This document shows positions 8,731 through 19,112 of a stretch of DNA of 64,000 bases, one piece after another (within the stretch, counting starts at the first letter, position 1; each line of letters opens with the position of its first letter). Both the position numbers and the translations under genes were made by a program. Under the pieces are notes generated by a model. The model was given only the letters and a program-made list of their open reading frames with translations. It was not told the DNA's origin and ran no database searches. Location of the stretch: NCBI GenBank assembly GCA_000987045.1, contig LAKY01000072.1, forward strand, positions 156,012-220,011, written 5' to 3'. The DNA is from Clostridiales bacterium PH28_bin88. GTDB lineage: Bacteria; Bacillota; PH28-bin88.

Positions 8731-9657
8731 TTAAAAAAGTTCGGGATATAGGAACCTGGCTATCTCCTCCACCGCCTGGGCGATCCGGTGGGAGGGCCGT
8801 ACCAGAGTGTTTATGTCCAGGCTGTCCATCACTTTACCCTCCCGTATCGCAGTAATGTGGTCCCAGCCCGGACGGGTAGGTACTTTTTGGTCGTGTACAG
8901 CCAGGATGATTACGTCGGGATTCTGTTCCACCACCTTTTCCGGGCTGTATTCCAGCCAGGGAGACTTCTCTTCCACAATGTTGATTCCCCCGGCCAACTC
9001 AACGATTTCGTGCTGCAGGGAACCCTCACCCACAGTGTACAGGGGTTCGGCGCCGATTTCCACAAACACCCGCTTACGCTTGTCCATGGGCACGTTTGCC
9101 ACCTTCTGCTGGACTTCCTCCAGGCGGGAACGCATGGAAGCAACTATTTCCTCTCCGCGGGGAGAAACGCCTGCGGCCTTGGCGATGGTTCGGACAGTCT
9201 CATAGATGGCGTCCACTGTCTGAGCCTCAACTACCAGTACCGGTAAACCCAACTTGCGCAGTTCATCAATCTGACCCATGTTTACGGATTGCATTGCCAC
9301 CACCAGGTCAGGCTCCAGGGAAACGATCTTTTCCGCATTAACGGTAAAACCTCCGACCCTCTCCTTACCGTGCACCTCCGCAGGATAATCGTCGTTGTCG
9401 GTTACCGCCACCACCCTGTTCCCCAGCCCCAGAGCAAATAGGAGTTCTGTATTGCTGGGGGTGATCGAGATGATCCGCTGGGGAGGTTTGGGTATTACGA
9501 TTTCCACACCGGTGACGTCGGTAATGGTAACCGGGAACCCCTCAATTTTTTCAGCAGGCGCATTTCCACCACCGGAGGGAATATTCCGGCTGCAGCCGGT
9601 TACCAGCACTAACGTCAATACCGCCAGCGTTAAAGTCAACCCGCATTTTTTCTTCAC
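8731..9657 (-). CDS. btuF: Cobalamin-binding ABC transporter substrate-binding lipoprotein (ORF open to 9753; GTG at 9657 the likelier start)
   Basis: Lipobox-like LVTGCSRN; PQRIISITPSNTELLFALGLGNRVVAVTDNDDYP typical of BtuF-like proteins; downstream of a cobalamin riboswitch. Confidence 0.88.
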   Translation of the reverse strand: MKKKCGLTLTLAVLTLVLVTGCSRNIPSGGGNAPAEKIEGFPVTITDVTGVEIVIPKPPQRIISITPSNTELLFALGLGNRVVAVTDNDDYPAEVHGKERVGGFTVNAEKIVSLEPDLVVAMQSVNMGQIDELRKLGLPVLVVEAQTVDAIYETVRTIAKAAGVSPRGEEIVASMRSRLEEVQQKVANVPMDKRKRVFVEIGAEPLYTVGEGSLQHEIVELAGGINIVEEKSPWLEYSPEKVVEQNPDVIILAVHDQKVPTRPGWDHITAIREGKVMDSLDINTLVRPSHRIAQAVEEIARFLYPELF

Positions 9658-9775
9658 TTTTCTTCTCCTCCCCGTGGAAGCTATGTATATATATTCCGCC
9701 CGTCTCCGACGGCCTTTTTTGCTCCTTAAACCAATGTGATGTAAGTTTTTCACTCTTTTCTTTGATGGGCATAAA

Positions 9776-9812
9776 CAGAAAATCCCCAGCTTCGCGTAGA
9801 GGCTGGAGAAGA
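9776..9812 (-). terminator. Likely expression-platform terminator of the B12 riboswitch
   Basis: Minus strand CTCCAGCCTCTACGCGAAGCTGGGGATTTTCTG. Confidence 0.55.
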
Positions 9813-9854
9813 TATTTCTGCGGTGCTCCCTCCTTTACCACGAAGGATGATGCC

Positions 9855-10015
9855 GTAAACCCACAGGCAGGTCTCCTGGCTTCCCCTCTTCGTGTCAGGC
9901 TTCCTTCCCCTTCTTTTACGGAAGAGTGGCATAGCAACAGACACTCAGGGTTACAGTGGCGGGACCGCGCCGGAATTGCACCGGACTTCCCTATTCTCCC
10001 CTAGGGGCACCCGCA
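9855..10015 (-). ncRNA. Cobalamin riboswitch
   Basis: Minus strand GGGAAGTCCGGTGCAATTCCGGCGCGGTCCCGCCACTGTAA ... GCCAGGAGACCTGCCTGTGGGTTT, the conserved B12-riboswitch core; upstream of btuFCD/cobO. Confidence 0.96.
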
Positions 10016-10086
10016 GGCTAGATTGGACAAGTTAGGTATTCGATAAAGACTGCCGGAATCCTTTTTTGAACAAAATAATTGGCCGT

Positions 10087-10329
10087 TTAAGGCCAAATTA
10101 GTCGTTGGGACCCGCAATGGTAGCACCGGTCAAAATAGTATTCGGGCCGCTGCCACGCGGACTGCACCTGGTCCCAGGAAGCGTTTGTATTTTCCAGGTT
10201 AATAAGGTTTCCCTCACCAGAGAAATTCGCTACCAGTCCTGAAAAATACCGTCCTGTTGTGGGTGACGCCACAGGTACAGAGCTGCTGACAAAGGCCTCA
10301 TTGTTGCCGCAATTGACACATCTGGGCAT
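10087..10329 (-). CDS. Small zinc-ribbon-like protein
   Basis: 80 aa with paired CxxC knuckles (RCVNCGNN near the N-terminus, RCYHCGSQ near the C-terminus). Confidence 0.7.
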   Translation of the reverse strand: MPRCVNCGNNEAFVSSSVPVASPTTGRYFSGLVANFSGEGNLINLENTNASWDQVQSAWQRPEYYFDRCYHCGSQRLIWP

Positions 10330-10465
10330 CTGATTTTAAACCTCCTACCCGACAATCTGGCATGTCCACCCGTTTAGTGTTTCTCCCGCAAGAGCATAAT
10401 AAACACGCCGGGTGAGAAATGAGCACCCGGTTGGAAGCAAAATATCGACTTTGGAGGGTTAAACT

Positions 10466-10969
10466 ATGAGCATCCGGCGTACCGTAGTGGGCTTGTTTTC
10501 CTCCCTGGAGCAGGCTCGCAGGGCGATTGTGGAAATAGGCGAGGAGAGCCTGGCCAATAACCAGGTATCCCTGGTAATTAAAAAGCGCTCGCCCGCCAAG
10601 GAGGAATATGCCACAGAAATTGCAGGGTACCCGGCTCCCGGCACCCTGGATGATTTTCACGGGCTACTGGTGCAGGTACAGGACATCAACCTGGACAGGA
10701 TCGGCTCAGTGGAGGCGGGCGGCTCGGTTGCAGGGGCGATCAGCCAGGAAGACAAGGGGTTGGCCGAGGTCCTCGGTTATTACGGTATGGACTTTGATCG
10801 AGCCAGGTACTATGAGGACCAGGTAGCCACAGGTATGGCTCTGGTGGTGATCGAGACCAACAATGATAAAGTAAACCAGGTGGCCAATATCCTGCTCGGT
10901 TACGGCGGCCAGCAGGTAGAAAAGTGGAGTAAAACCCTGAACCACCGCCTTAGAGCCAAGCAGGGTTAA
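10466..10969 (+). CDS. Hypothetical protein, general-stress-protein-17M/YflT-like
   Basis: 167 aa; RTVVGLFSSLEQARRAIVEI start; SD-like GGAGGG upstream; one of few plus-strand genes in the left half. Confidence 0.75.
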   Translation: MSIRRTVVGLFSSLEQARRAIVEIGEESLANNQVSLVIKKRSPAKEEYATEIAGYPAPGTLDDFHGLLVQVQDINLDRIGSVEAGGSVAGAISQEDKGLAEVLGYYGMDFDRARYYEDQVATGMALVVIETNNDKVNQVANILLGYGGQQVEKWSKTLNHRLRAKQG

Positions 10970-10974
10970 GCGAA

Positions 10975-11009
10975 AGCCTCCGAGCGGGGAACCCCGTGTT
11001 GGAGGCTTC
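10975..11009 (+). terminator. Inverted repeat after the YflT-like gene
   Basis: AAGCCTCC...GGAGGCTT stem immediately after the stop codon. Confidence 0.6.
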
Positions 11010-11015
11010 TCCCTT

Positions 11016-11843
11016 CTACCGTTCTCGGGCTGTGGCGATGCGGGAGGGCGGCCTGCCTGCAGGGTGCTGGATGGAACTCTTCCCGTTGTTTGCCCTCTTG
11101 GCACTGGTCCTCGCTTTTTTGTTGAACCCGTTGGCCAAGCTCCGCAGGCGCTTAACCTCATCGGCGGTAAGATGCCGGTACTGGCCAGGCTTCAGTTCAC
11201 CCAGGGTGAGGAAACCGATTTTTGTTCGTACCAGGCTTTTCACCGGGTGCCCCACCGCCCCCAGCATCCTTCGTACCTGCCGGTTCTTTCCCTCATGAAT
11301 GGTAAGTTCCACCAGCGTGTCACCGGCAATCCTTTGGAGGATCCGTACCCTGGCAGGCGCCGTGACCCCTTCTTCCAAAGGTACACCGTGTCGCAGGCAC
11401 CGGAGTCCGTCGGGCTGAACGATCCCCTGCACCAGGGCCAGGTAGGTTTTTTCCACTTCGTGGCGTGGGTGGGTCAGGGCATGAGTAAGGCTACCATCGT
11501 TGGTAAGGATTAATAGACCCTCGGTGTCATAGTCCAGCCTGCCTACCGGGTAAAGCCGGACTGGCAGGTCCCGCACCAGGTCTACCACCTTCTTCCGTCC
11601 CTGGGGGTCACGAACGGTGGTCACGAAACCCGCCGGCTTGTTGAGCAAGACATATGTCTTAGGCTCACAGAACCGTAGCGGTTTACCGTCCACCTCGATA
11701 ACGTCCTTGCCGGCGTCCACTTTGGTACCTAACTGGGTCACTACCTCCCCGTTGACTCGCACCCTGCCTTCCAGGATCATTTCCTCGCTCTTGCGCCGGG
11801 AAGCCACTCCGGCCATGGCCATCACCTTATGCAACCTTTCCAC
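11016..11843 (-). CDS. rluB: Pseudouridine synthase, RsuA/RluB family
   Basis: 275 aa; S4 domain start MERLHKVMAMAGVASRRKSEEMI; VGRLDYDTEGLLILTNDG; KNRQVRRML. Confidence 0.95.
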   Translation of the reverse strand: MERLHKVMAMAGVASRRKSEEMILEGRVRVNGEVVTQLGTKVDAGKDVIEVDGKPLRFCEPKTYVLLNKPAGFVTTVRDPQGRKKVVDLVRDLPVRLYPVGRLDYDTEGLLILTNDGSLTHALTHPRHEVEKTYLALVQGIVQPDGLRCLRHGVPLEEGVTAPARVRILQRIAGDTLVELTIHEGKNRQVRRMLGAVGHPVKSLVRTKIGFLTLGELKPGQYRHLTADEVKRLRSLANGFNKKARTSAKRANNGKSSIQHPAGRPPSRIATARER

Positions 11844-12003
11844 AAAACGCCCTCCTGTAAACGGCTAAAGCTATTATACCCCTCTCCCAAGATCATATCA
11901 TGATCTAGGCCGGGTTAGCACTTTTTTTACCGCACCGTTTCGGCCCCAAATCAACCAAATTCCTTGCCCAGGTTGCTACCGGTGGTAATTTCGCCAGGTT
12001 TCC

Positions 12004-12972
12004 TCATCTGACGAGGTGACAGGCCACCATGTGTTCCCCGCCTGTATCTTGGAAAGGAGGTTCCTCCTCCCGGCAAAGTTCTTCCGCCACAGCGCAGCGG
12101 GTGTGAAACCGGCAACCGGCCGGCGGGTTCAGGGGACTCGGGACGTCACCGCCAAGGAGGATGCGCTCCCGCCTGGCCTGGGGGTCGGGAACGGGAATGG
12201 CGGATAAGAGCGCCTTGGTGTAAGGGTGCTGTGGTGAGCTGTAGAGCCTTTCCGCCCCGGCCAGTTCCACCAGCTTCCCCAGGTACATCACTCCCACCCT
12301 GTCGCTGACATACTTGACCACGTTAAGACCGTGGGCGATGAACAAGTAGGTCAGATCCATCTCCCGCTGCAGGTCTTCCAAAAGGTTGAGGATCTGAGAT
12401 TGAATGGATACATCCAGGGCGGAAACCGGTTCGTCGCAAACGATCATTTTTGGATCAACCGCCAGGGCCCGGGCAATGCCAATCCGCTGGCGCTGACCGC
12501 CACTGAATTCATGGGGATAGCGCCTGGCGTGGGAAGGGCTCAACCCCACCATCTCCAACAGTTCCCGCACCCTGCGTTCCTTTTGCGTTCCATTCGCCAA
12601 TCCATGGAGGGTGAGGGGTTCACCCACTATGCGCCCCACCGTCATGCGGGGATTTAAAGAACTGTACGGGTCCTGGAAGATAATCTGCATCCGCTGACGT
12701 TTGGGGCGCAGTTCCCGCCGGTTCAACCGTGTGATGTCCTCTCCTTCAAAAAACACCTCGCCGCCGGTAGGCTCGATGAGCCGCAGGATGAGGCGACCGG
12801 TGGTTGATTTGCCGCAGCCGCTTTCCCCTACCAACCCAAGAGTCTCGCCTCGTTTGATGCCGAAGGAGACCCCGTCCACCGCCTTGACCAGCCCCCGTCC
12901 CCGGCCCAACAGGTTCCCCTGCACCGGAAAGTGCTTTGTAAGGTTTCTGGCCTCTACCAGGTACTCAGACAA
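12004..12972 (-). CDS. oppF: Oligopeptide/dipeptide ABC transporter ATP-binding protein (F-type subunit; TTG start at 12972 plausible, ORF open to 13014)
   Basis: [41 protein letters not shown]-terminal CRFHTRC. Confidence 0.93.
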   Translation of the reverse strand: MSEYLVEARNLTKHFPVQGNLLGRGRGLVKAVDGVSFGIKRGETLGLVGESGCGKSTTGRLILRLIEPTGGEVFFEGEDITRLNRRELRPKRQRMQIIFQDPYSSLNPRMTVGRIVGEPLTLHGLANGTQKERRVRELLEMVGLSPSHARRYPHEFSGGQRQRIGIARALAVDPKMIVCDEPVSALDVSIQSQILNLLEDLQREMDLTYLFIAHGLNVVKYVSDRVGVMYLGKLVELAGAERLYSSPQHPYTKALLSAIPVPDPQARRERILLGGDVPSPLNPPAGCRFHTRCAVAEELCREEEPPFQDTGGEHMVACHLVR

Positions 12973-13966
12973 CCGTCCCCACCTCCTCCTGCCGGTACAG
13001 CCAGCAACTGGCAAACCGTCCGGGAGCCACCCGGCGCAGTTGTGGCTCCTCCTTACGGCAAAGTTCGCCTGCTAGGGGGCACCTGGGGTGAAAGGCGCAG
13101 CCGGCCGGAAGTTGCACAGGATTAGGTACCGTTCCCTCGATGGTGTAAAGCCGCTCCCCGGTGCCTTCCAGGCGCGGGATGGATCTCAGCAGCCCGGCGG
13201 TATACGGGTGCTTGGGGTCATCGAACAGGTCGGTCACCCCAGCTTCCTCCACCACCCGGCCGGCGTACATCACTAATACCCGGTCGGCCATCTCCGCCAC
13301 CACCCCCAGGTCGTGGGTGATAAGCAGGATAGCAGTGCCGAACTCCCGCCTCAATTGGCGCATCAGATCCAGGATCTGGGCCTGGATGGTCACGTCCAGG
13401 GCAGTGGTTGGCTCATCGGCGATCAGGAGTTCCGGGTTGCAGGACAGGGCCATGGCGATCATCACCCGCTGGCGCATCCCTCCGGAAAGCTGGTGGGGGT
13501 AATCTCGCACCCTTTTTTCCGGGGAAGGGATCCCCACTTTTTTCAGCATCTCCACAGCCTGTAGCCAGGCTTCCCGCTTGCCAAGACCCTGGTGTAGCCG
13601 TAATGTTTCGGCCACCTGCTCCCCTACTCTAAACACGGGATTTAAGGATGTCATTGGCTCCTGGAATATCATGGATATCCGGTTGCCGCGGATCCGTCGC
13701 ATCTCTGCCGGAGACTTCTTCAGCAGATCCTCCCCGCCAAAACGGATCGCCCCACCCACGATCTTTCCCGGCGGCCGGGGAACCAGCTGCATGATGGAAA
13801 GGGAGGTAACGCTCTTCCCGCTGCCCGATTCGCCGACGATAGCCAAAGTCTCTCCCCGGCCCATGCTGACACTCACCCCGTCTACTGCCGGCACCACCCC
13901 GTCCGCGGTGTAAAAGTAGGTTTGCAGTTGTTGTACTTCCAATAACGGTTCAACCATGTTTTTCAC
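12965..13966 (-). CDS. oppD: Oligopeptide/dipeptide ABC transporter ATP-binding protein (D-type subunit)
   Basis: [42 protein letters not shown]. Confidence 0.94.
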   Translation of the reverse strand: MKNMVEPLLEVQQLQTYFYTADGVVPAVDGVSVSMGRGETLAIVGESGSGKSVTSLSIMQLVPRPPGKIVGGAIRFGGEDLLKKSPAEMRRIRGNRISMIFQEPMTSLNPVFRVGEQVAETLRLHQGLGKREAWLQAVEMLKKVGIPSPEKRVRDYPHQLSGGMRQRVMIAMALSCNPELLIADEPTTALDVTIQAQILDLMRQLRREFGTAILLITHDLGVVAEMADRVLVMYAGRVVEEAGVTDLFDDPKHPYTAGLLRSIPRLEGTGERLYTIEGTVPNPVQLPAGCAFHPRCPLAGELCRKEEPQLRRVAPGRFASCWLYRQEEVGTVV

Positions 13967-13971
13967 CTGCC

Positions 13972-14856
13972 TTACTGTTTCAGCCTGGGATCGAGGGCGT
14001 CCCGCAGGCCATCCCCCAGGAGGTTAAAGGCCATCACTGTAATGGTTATGGCCAAACCGGGGAAAATGACCACATGGGGTGCGTTGTAGAAGTACCCCCG
14101 CCCGCTGCCCAGCATGGCTCCCCACTCGGCGAAAGGCTCCTGTACCCCCAAGCCCAAAAACCCAAGGCCGGCGGTTTCCAAGATGGCCTGGGAAACACCC
14201 ATAGTAGCCCGTATGATGATGGGCGCCACTACATTGGGCAGCACATGCAGGAAAATAACCCTCAGGTCGCCGGCCCCCAGGGCCAGTGCAGCCTGGACGT
14301 AGTCATTCTCCTTGACCGACATGACCGACCCCCTGACAATGCGGGCATATTCCGGGATGTAAACAATACCGATGGCGACCATGGCATTCTCAATACCGCG
14401 GCCCAGCAAGATCATCAGTGCCAGGGCCAGCAGGATGGGAGGAAAGGCCATCATGATATCCATCACCCGCATCAGGCCCAGGTCCACCAACCCGCCGTAG
14501 TAGCCGGCCACCGCCCCCACCATCACGCCCGCCGCCAGGGAAATCCCTACCGCGATAAGACCCACCCGCAGGGAGATGCGGGCGCCGTAGAAGATGCGGC
14601 TGAGGATGTCCCGGCCCAGGTGGTCGGTACCCAGCCAGTGGTTCCCGCTGGGACCCTGGAGGCTCTGGGGAAGGTTTCCTTCGTACGGGTTATACGGGGA
14701 CACCACCGGTGCCAAGGCAGCCAGAAGGAAAATCAGCAGCAGCAGGACGAGCCCCACCAGGGCAGCCCGGTTTTTCCGGAAGCGCCGCCAAAACCCCGCC
14801 AACTGGACAAAGAGACCGGTTCCCGGGTCAGCGGCGGTAATTACTGTCTCATTCAT
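13972..14856 (-). CDS. oppC: Oligopeptide/dipeptide ABC transporter permease (C-type)
   Basis: [56 protein letters not shown]. Confidence 0.94.
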   Translation of the reverse strand: MNETVITAADPGTGLFVQLAGFWRRFRKNRAALVGLVLLLLIFLLAALAPVVSPYNPYEGNLPQSLQGPSGNHWLGTDHLGRDILSRIFYGARISLRVGLIAVGISLAAGVMVGAVAGYYGGLVDLGLMRVMDIMMAFPPILLALALMILLGRGIENAMVAIGIVYIPEYARIVRGSVMSVKENDYVQAALALGAGDLRVIFLHVLPNVVAPIIIRATMGVSQAILETAGLGFLGLGVQEPFAEWGAMLGSGRGYFYNAPHVVIFPGLAITITVMAFNLLGDGLRDALDPRLKQ

Positions 14857-14870
14857 TTTCTCCCCCTCCC

Positions 14871-15878
14871 TTATGAGTAACGGATCCGCGGGTCAATAAA
14901 GGCATAGGTGATGTCCACCACCAGGTTAACCATCACATACACCGTTGCAATAAACAGCACCGCCCCCTGCATCAGCGGGTAATCGTTGGTCTGGATGGCG
15001 CTCACCACCAGGCTCCCCAGCCCGGGCCGGGAGAACACCGTCTCGGTGAGCACCGCCCCACCCAGGAGGGAGCCGGTTTGCAGGCCGATGACCGTTACCA
15101 CCGGAATGAGGGCATTCTTTAACGCATGTTTGTAGACTACTACCCGCTCGGCTAATCCCTTGGCCCGGGCAGTGCGGATATAGTCCTGCCGGATAATCTC
15201 CAGCATGGTAGAACGGGTCATCCGGGCGATGAGGGCGGTGGAGTAAGCACCCAGGGCCACCGCCGGCAGCACCAGGTGCTTGAGACTGGAGATGAGGGCG
15301 GCGTGGTTGCCGGTGAGGATGCTGTCCAGGATCACAAACCCGGTGACTTTATCCGGTTCAAGCCCGATGCCTACCAGGCCCGTGGCCGGCAGAAACCCCT
15401 TCATCTCCACGGAAAAAATGACGATCAGGAGGAGGCCCAGCCAGAAGATGGGCATGGAGACCCCCACCAGCGCTCCGGTCATACTAAGGTAATCAAAGAA
15501 CGAATATTGCTTAACCGCAGAGATAATGCCCACCACCACCCCGGCAACAGTAGCCAGCGCCATGGCCGCCAGGGCCAGCTCGATGGTGGCGGGAAAACGG
15601 GTCAGGATCTCCTGCAGTACCGGGGTCCTGGTCATCAGAGACCGGCCCAGGTCCCCCTGCGCCGCATTGATCAAAAACTTACCGTACTGGACGTACAACG
15701 GGTCATTAAGTCCCAATTCCGCCCGCAGGGCAGCCGCTCGCTCGGCAGTGGCGTGCTGTCCCAGGATGATATAGGTGGGATCCGGGACAAATATGTGCAT
15801 CACCACAAAGACCGCCAACGACACCCCGATCAGAACCGGGACTAACAGTAAAATGCGTTTGAACAAGTATTTAATCAT
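14871..15878 (-). CDS. oppB: Oligopeptide/dipeptide ABC transporter permease (B-type; MIKYLFKR start at 15878 preferred over 15959)
   Basis: YLFKRILLLVPVLIGVSLAVFVVMH; ARMTRSTMLEIIRQDYIRTARAKGLAERVV. Confidence 0.93.
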   Translation of the reverse strand: MIKYLFKRILLLVPVLIGVSLAVFVVMHIFVPDPTYIILGQHATAERAAALRAELGLNDPLYVQYGKFLINAAQGDLGRSLMTRTPVLQEILTRFPATIELALAAMALATVAGVVVGIISAVKQYSFFDYLSMTGALVGVSMPIFWLGLLLIVIFSVEMKGFLPATGLVGIGLEPDKVTGFVILDSILTGNHAALISSLKHLVLPAVALGAYSTALIARMTRSTMLEIIRQDYIRTARAKGLAERVVVYKHALKNALIPVVTVIGLQTGSLLGGAVLTETVFSRPGLGSLVVSAIQTNDYPLMQGAVLFIATVYVMVNLVVDITYAFIDPRIRYS

Positions 15879-15961
15879 GCTTCCAAACTCCTTTGACGAC
15901 GGAAGAAAGAATGTGGCTTCTCGCGAAACCACATTCCTGTTCCACCCTGTTTCCGTCAAGG

Positions 15962-17545
15962 TTATTGTTTCGTAACTCCCTTAAGCGGGTATACTCCGGT
16001 GGGGTGCAGCTGGTAACCGCTGATGTTCTTGGTGGTGGCTGCCATATCCACCCCGTGGCTGATGAAGACCCAGGGGGCGTCTTGCAAGATGATTTCCTGA
16101 GCTTGGTGATACAGTTTATTACGCTCTTCCGGCTTGGAGGTACGCTGGGCCTGTACCAGCAGATCGTCCACCTGCTTGTTGCTGTACTTGGCGGAGTTCA
16201 GGGTGCTCTCGATCTCGAAACTGCTCAACAGGGCGTACAAGAAGTTGTCCGGGTCGCCGTTATCGCCAATCCAGCCGTAGAAGAACAGGTCTCCTTCCCC
16301 CTGCTTGACTGCCTGTTTGTATTCAACCCACTGGTAAGGTACGATTTCTGTTTGGATACCGATCTTCAACAGGTCAGCCTGGATCGCGGCAGCCAGTTTC
16401 TCACCACCTACCGCGTTATACGGTCGCGGGTTCACGTAAGTGATCATCTTCACCTTCATCCCGTTGGGATACCCGGCCTCGGCCATGAGTTTCTTTGCAT
16501 CTTCCGGGTTGTACTCATAGGGTTTAAGGTCTGCGGCATATCCCGGCATGAAGTCGGGCAGCGGGCCGTTGGCCAGTTTGGCCATCCCCTGATAGAGGAA
16601 ATCCACCAGGTCCTTGCGGTTGACGGCCATACTCACCGCCTGGCGCAGTTTCGGATCGTTAAAGGGTTTCTTGTGGGTGAAAAAGCCCATGTAGTTGATG
16701 TTCATCCCCGGGGCCTTCAGCACCTTGAGGCCGCTGTCCTCCAGTTTCTTCACGTCGTTGGGGTCAACGCCGTCGATGATGTCCACTGCTCCGGAGATAA
16801 GTTCACTGGCCCGTACCGAGTTCTCCTTGGTGACCTTAAAGACCACCTTGTCAACCTTGGGTTTTTCACCCCAGTAGTCCTTGTTGGCTTCCAGAACGAT
16901 CTGCTGGTCCTTTTCCCACTTGACGAACTTGAAGGGGCCGGTGCCCACCGGGTTCTGGTTAAAGTCAGCGCCAAATTTCTGTACAGCCGCCGGGCTGACG
17001 ATGGGGGCGGACAGGCTCATGGCCAGGTTGGCCAGGAAGGGGGCATAAGGCTCCTTCAGGTAAAACTTGACGGTGTATTCGTCCGCCGCCTCCACCTTGT
17101 CCACCGGCCCGAAGGTAAAGGTGGCGTAAGGCATGTCGTCGTTAAGGTTAGGGGGTAGCTGCCGCTCCACGCTGAACTTCACCGCCTGGGCGTTAAAGGG
17201 GGTACCGTCGTGAAACTTGACCCCTTGGCGCAGCTTGAAGGTCCATACCTTCCCGTCCTCCGATGAAGACCATTCAGTGGCCAGGCCCGGTTCGATATCC
17301 GTGCTGTTTGGCTTGTACTGCACCAGGTTCTCGTATATGTTCACGATCACCTTCGCGGATTCACCGTCATCCACATAAGCGGGATCCAGGCCGCGGGGGT
17401 CGGCGCCCCGGGCATAAACCAGGATTTTCTCCGCCGGTTTGCTGGCTTGCCCATCGGTGGTCTTACCACCGCCACAACCGGCCAGAGCCAGGGTAACAAG
17501 TAATAACACAGCTAACCCTAAAAACAAAACTTTCCCTTTTTTCAA
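15962..17545 (-). CDS. oppA: Peptide ABC transporter substrate-binding lipoprotein
   Basis: 527 aa; lipobox LALAGCGGG; SBP family 5 pattern (KVWTFKLRQGVKFHDGTPFNAQAVKFSVER). Confidence 0.93.
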   Translation of the reverse strand: MKKGKVLFLGLAVLLLVTLALAGCGGGKTTDGQASKPAEKILVYARGADPRGLDPAYVDDGESAKVIVNIYENLVQYKPNSTDIEPGLATEWSSSEDGKVWTFKLRQGVKFHDGTPFNAQAVKFSVERQLPPNLNDDMPYATFTFGPVDKVEAADEYTVKFYLKEPYAPFLANLAMSLSAPIVSPAAVQKFGADFNQNPVGTGPFKFVKWEKDQQIVLEANKDYWGEKPKVDKVVFKVTKENSVRASELISGAVDIIDGVDPNDVKKLEDSGLKVLKAPGMNINYMGFFTHKKPFNDPKLRQAVSMAVNRKDLVDFLYQGMAKLANGPLPDFMPGYAADLKPYEYNPEDAKKLMAEAGYPNGMKVKMITYVNPRPYNAVGGEKLAAAIQADLLKIGIQTEIVPYQWVEYKQAVKQGEGDLFFYGWIGDNGDPDNFLYALLSSFEIESTLNSAKYSNKQVDDLLVQAQRTSKPEERNKLYHQAQEIILQDAPWVFISHGVDMAATTKNISGYQLHPTGVYPLKGVTKQ

Positions 17546-17720
17546 AGTTCTCTCCTCCCCGAAAATAAATCAAAGAACCATATTCCCGGCGTAACAAATT
17601 ACCCGCACCACCTCCGAAAACAAAACTGGGTTAAAATGTGTAATGCGGTTAGCATTCGCCACCAACCGCATTCTTCCTATTTTTTCTCTTTTTCTCTCAT
17701 TTATAATATTTTTCTCTCGA

Positions 17721-18260
17721 CTAACCGAACAACCAATTAGCTATTAGAATCGAAGCTACCAGGCCGGTCAGGTCGGCGATCAGGCCCAGGGTTACAGCAT
17801 AGCGATAACGGCGGATGCCCACCGACCCGAAGTAGACGGTAAGCACGTAGAAAGTGGTATCGGTACTGCCCTGCATGATGGATGCCATACGCCCGATGAT
17901 GGAATCAGGACCGTGAGCGCCGATCAGTTCTGCCGCAACCCCCAGGGCGCCGCCGCCGGAAAGCGGCCGCATGATCGCCAAAGGCAGCAGTTCTGCCGGT
18001 GCACCCACCAACCCGATTAACGGGTCTAGTGCCCTGACCATCAGGTCCATTGCTCCGGAGGCGCGAAAAACGCTAATGGCGACCAGCATCCCTACCAGAA
18101 AGGGGATGATCTTGATGACTGTCTCAAAACCTTCCCGGGCACCCTCCACAAAAGTCTCATACACCTTAACGCCTCGGAGGTGGGCAACCGCGGGTATAAA
18201 AAAAAGCATCAACGGGATAGCCCAACGAGATATTTGCGTGATTACCTGGGAAAATTCCAT
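17721..18260 (-). CDS. spmB: Spore maturation protein B
   Basis: 179 aa; MRPLSGGGALGVAAELI, GADSIIG-like and STDTTFYVLTVYFGSVGIRR motifs; adjacent to spmA. Confidence 0.94.
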   Translation of the reverse strand: MEFSQVITQISRWAIPLMLFFIPAVAHLRGVKVYETFVEGAREGFETVIKIIPFLVGMLVAISVFRASGAMDLMVRALDPLIGLVGAPAELLPLAIMRPLSGGGALGVAAELIGAHGPDSIIGRMASIMQGSTDTTFYVLTVYFGSVGIRRYRYAVTLGLIADLTGLVASILIANWLFG

Positions 18261-18265
18261 CTGCC

Positions 18266-18862
18266 TCAGGACCTCCTCCCATTCCGGCGGTGCGTCTTCC
18301 GAAAGTACCGGTCAGCCACCACTGCGGCCAGCATGCTGGCAGAAGTAGCCAAGATGGTAGGCGCCACAATTTCCGCCGGGTCTATGGAACCAGCCGCCGC
18401 CCGGATCCCGATAATAGTCGCCGGGATTAAAGTGATACAGCCGGTATTAAGGGCCAGGAAGGTGCACATGGCCTCGGAGGCTTCATCCGGTTTGTCATTT
18501 AAAGTCTGTAACTCTTTCATCGCCTTCAGGCCGAAGGGAGTAGCAGCGTTTCCCAGGCCTAACATGCTGGCGGCCAGGTTCATGATAATGGAGCCCAAAG
18601 CGGGATGGTTTTTTGGCACGCTGGGAAACAGCCTGACCATTACAGGTTTTAATAGCCTGGCCAGTGCCTCCACCAGCCCGGCGGCTTCTGCCAGCTTCAA
18701 CAGGCCCAACCATAAAGACATTAAACCGATAAGTTCCAGGGCGATGGTCACCGCCATCTGGGCAGCGCTAAGGGCCGAACTGGTAACCACCTCCACCTTT
18801 CCCCGAAATCCGGCCACCGCTATTCCGAAAAGCAGCATGAACAGCCAGATGGTGTTGACCAC
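18266..18862 (-). CDS. spmA: Spore maturation protein A
   Basis: 198 aa; NLAASMLGLGNAATPFGLKAMKELQ. Confidence 0.94.
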   Translation of the reverse strand: MVNTIWLFMLLFGIAVAGFRGKVEVVTSSALSAAQMAVTIALELIGLMSLWLGLLKLAEAAGLVEALARLLKPVMVRLFPSVPKNHPALGSIIMNLAASMLGLGNAATPFGLKAMKELQTLNDKPDEASEAMCTFLALNTGCITLIPATIIGIRAAAGSIDPAEIVAPTILATSASMLAAVVADRYFRKTHRRNGRRS

Positions 18863-19088
18863 ATCGTTCCCCCCAAGGTTGTCTTGTTAGTAAACTTATG
18901 TATGATTACCATTTAATAGAACCCCAGGGGAGAATGGCCAAAATGTAAAAGCACCCGGCCTTAAACCAAGTGCTTGTGGATCTCCACCAGTGCGACGTCC
19001 AGCAAAACCCGAGCCGCCACCGTCGCTGCTTTTATTGTGATGCCCTATGGTGCCATTGTTGTTGTACAGGTCTAAACACACTAATGCC

Positions 19089-19112
19089 GGTCACCAGTCA
19101 CTAGTCACTAAC
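19089..19112. repeat. Dispersed TGACTAGT-type intergenic mini-repeat, copy 1
   Basis: GGTCACCAGTCACTAGTCACTAAC; shares TCACCAGTCACTAGT...CACTAA with reverse complement of the 23483 copy. Confidence 0.75.

Noticed and set aside
14074-14880. 268-aa plus-strand ORF rich in Q, H and G
   Set aside because: Antisense to oppC; shadow ORF.
15893-17158. 421-aa plus-strand ORF
   Set aside because: Lies antisense to the clearly coding oppA gene; GC-rich codon structure creates long mirror ORFs. Composition (many H, V, Q, G without motifs) is typical of antisense frames.
17640-17700. AATGCGGTT...AACCGCATT inverted repeat between spmB and oppA, as a terminator
   Set aside because: Not followed by a U tract on the transcribed minus strand; orientation does not fit either neighbour convincingly.
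18896-19081. 61-aa minus-strand ORF in the gap upstream of spmA
   Set aside because: No recognisable motif and no clear SD; another frame gives an equally plausible short peptide, so coding status is unsupported.
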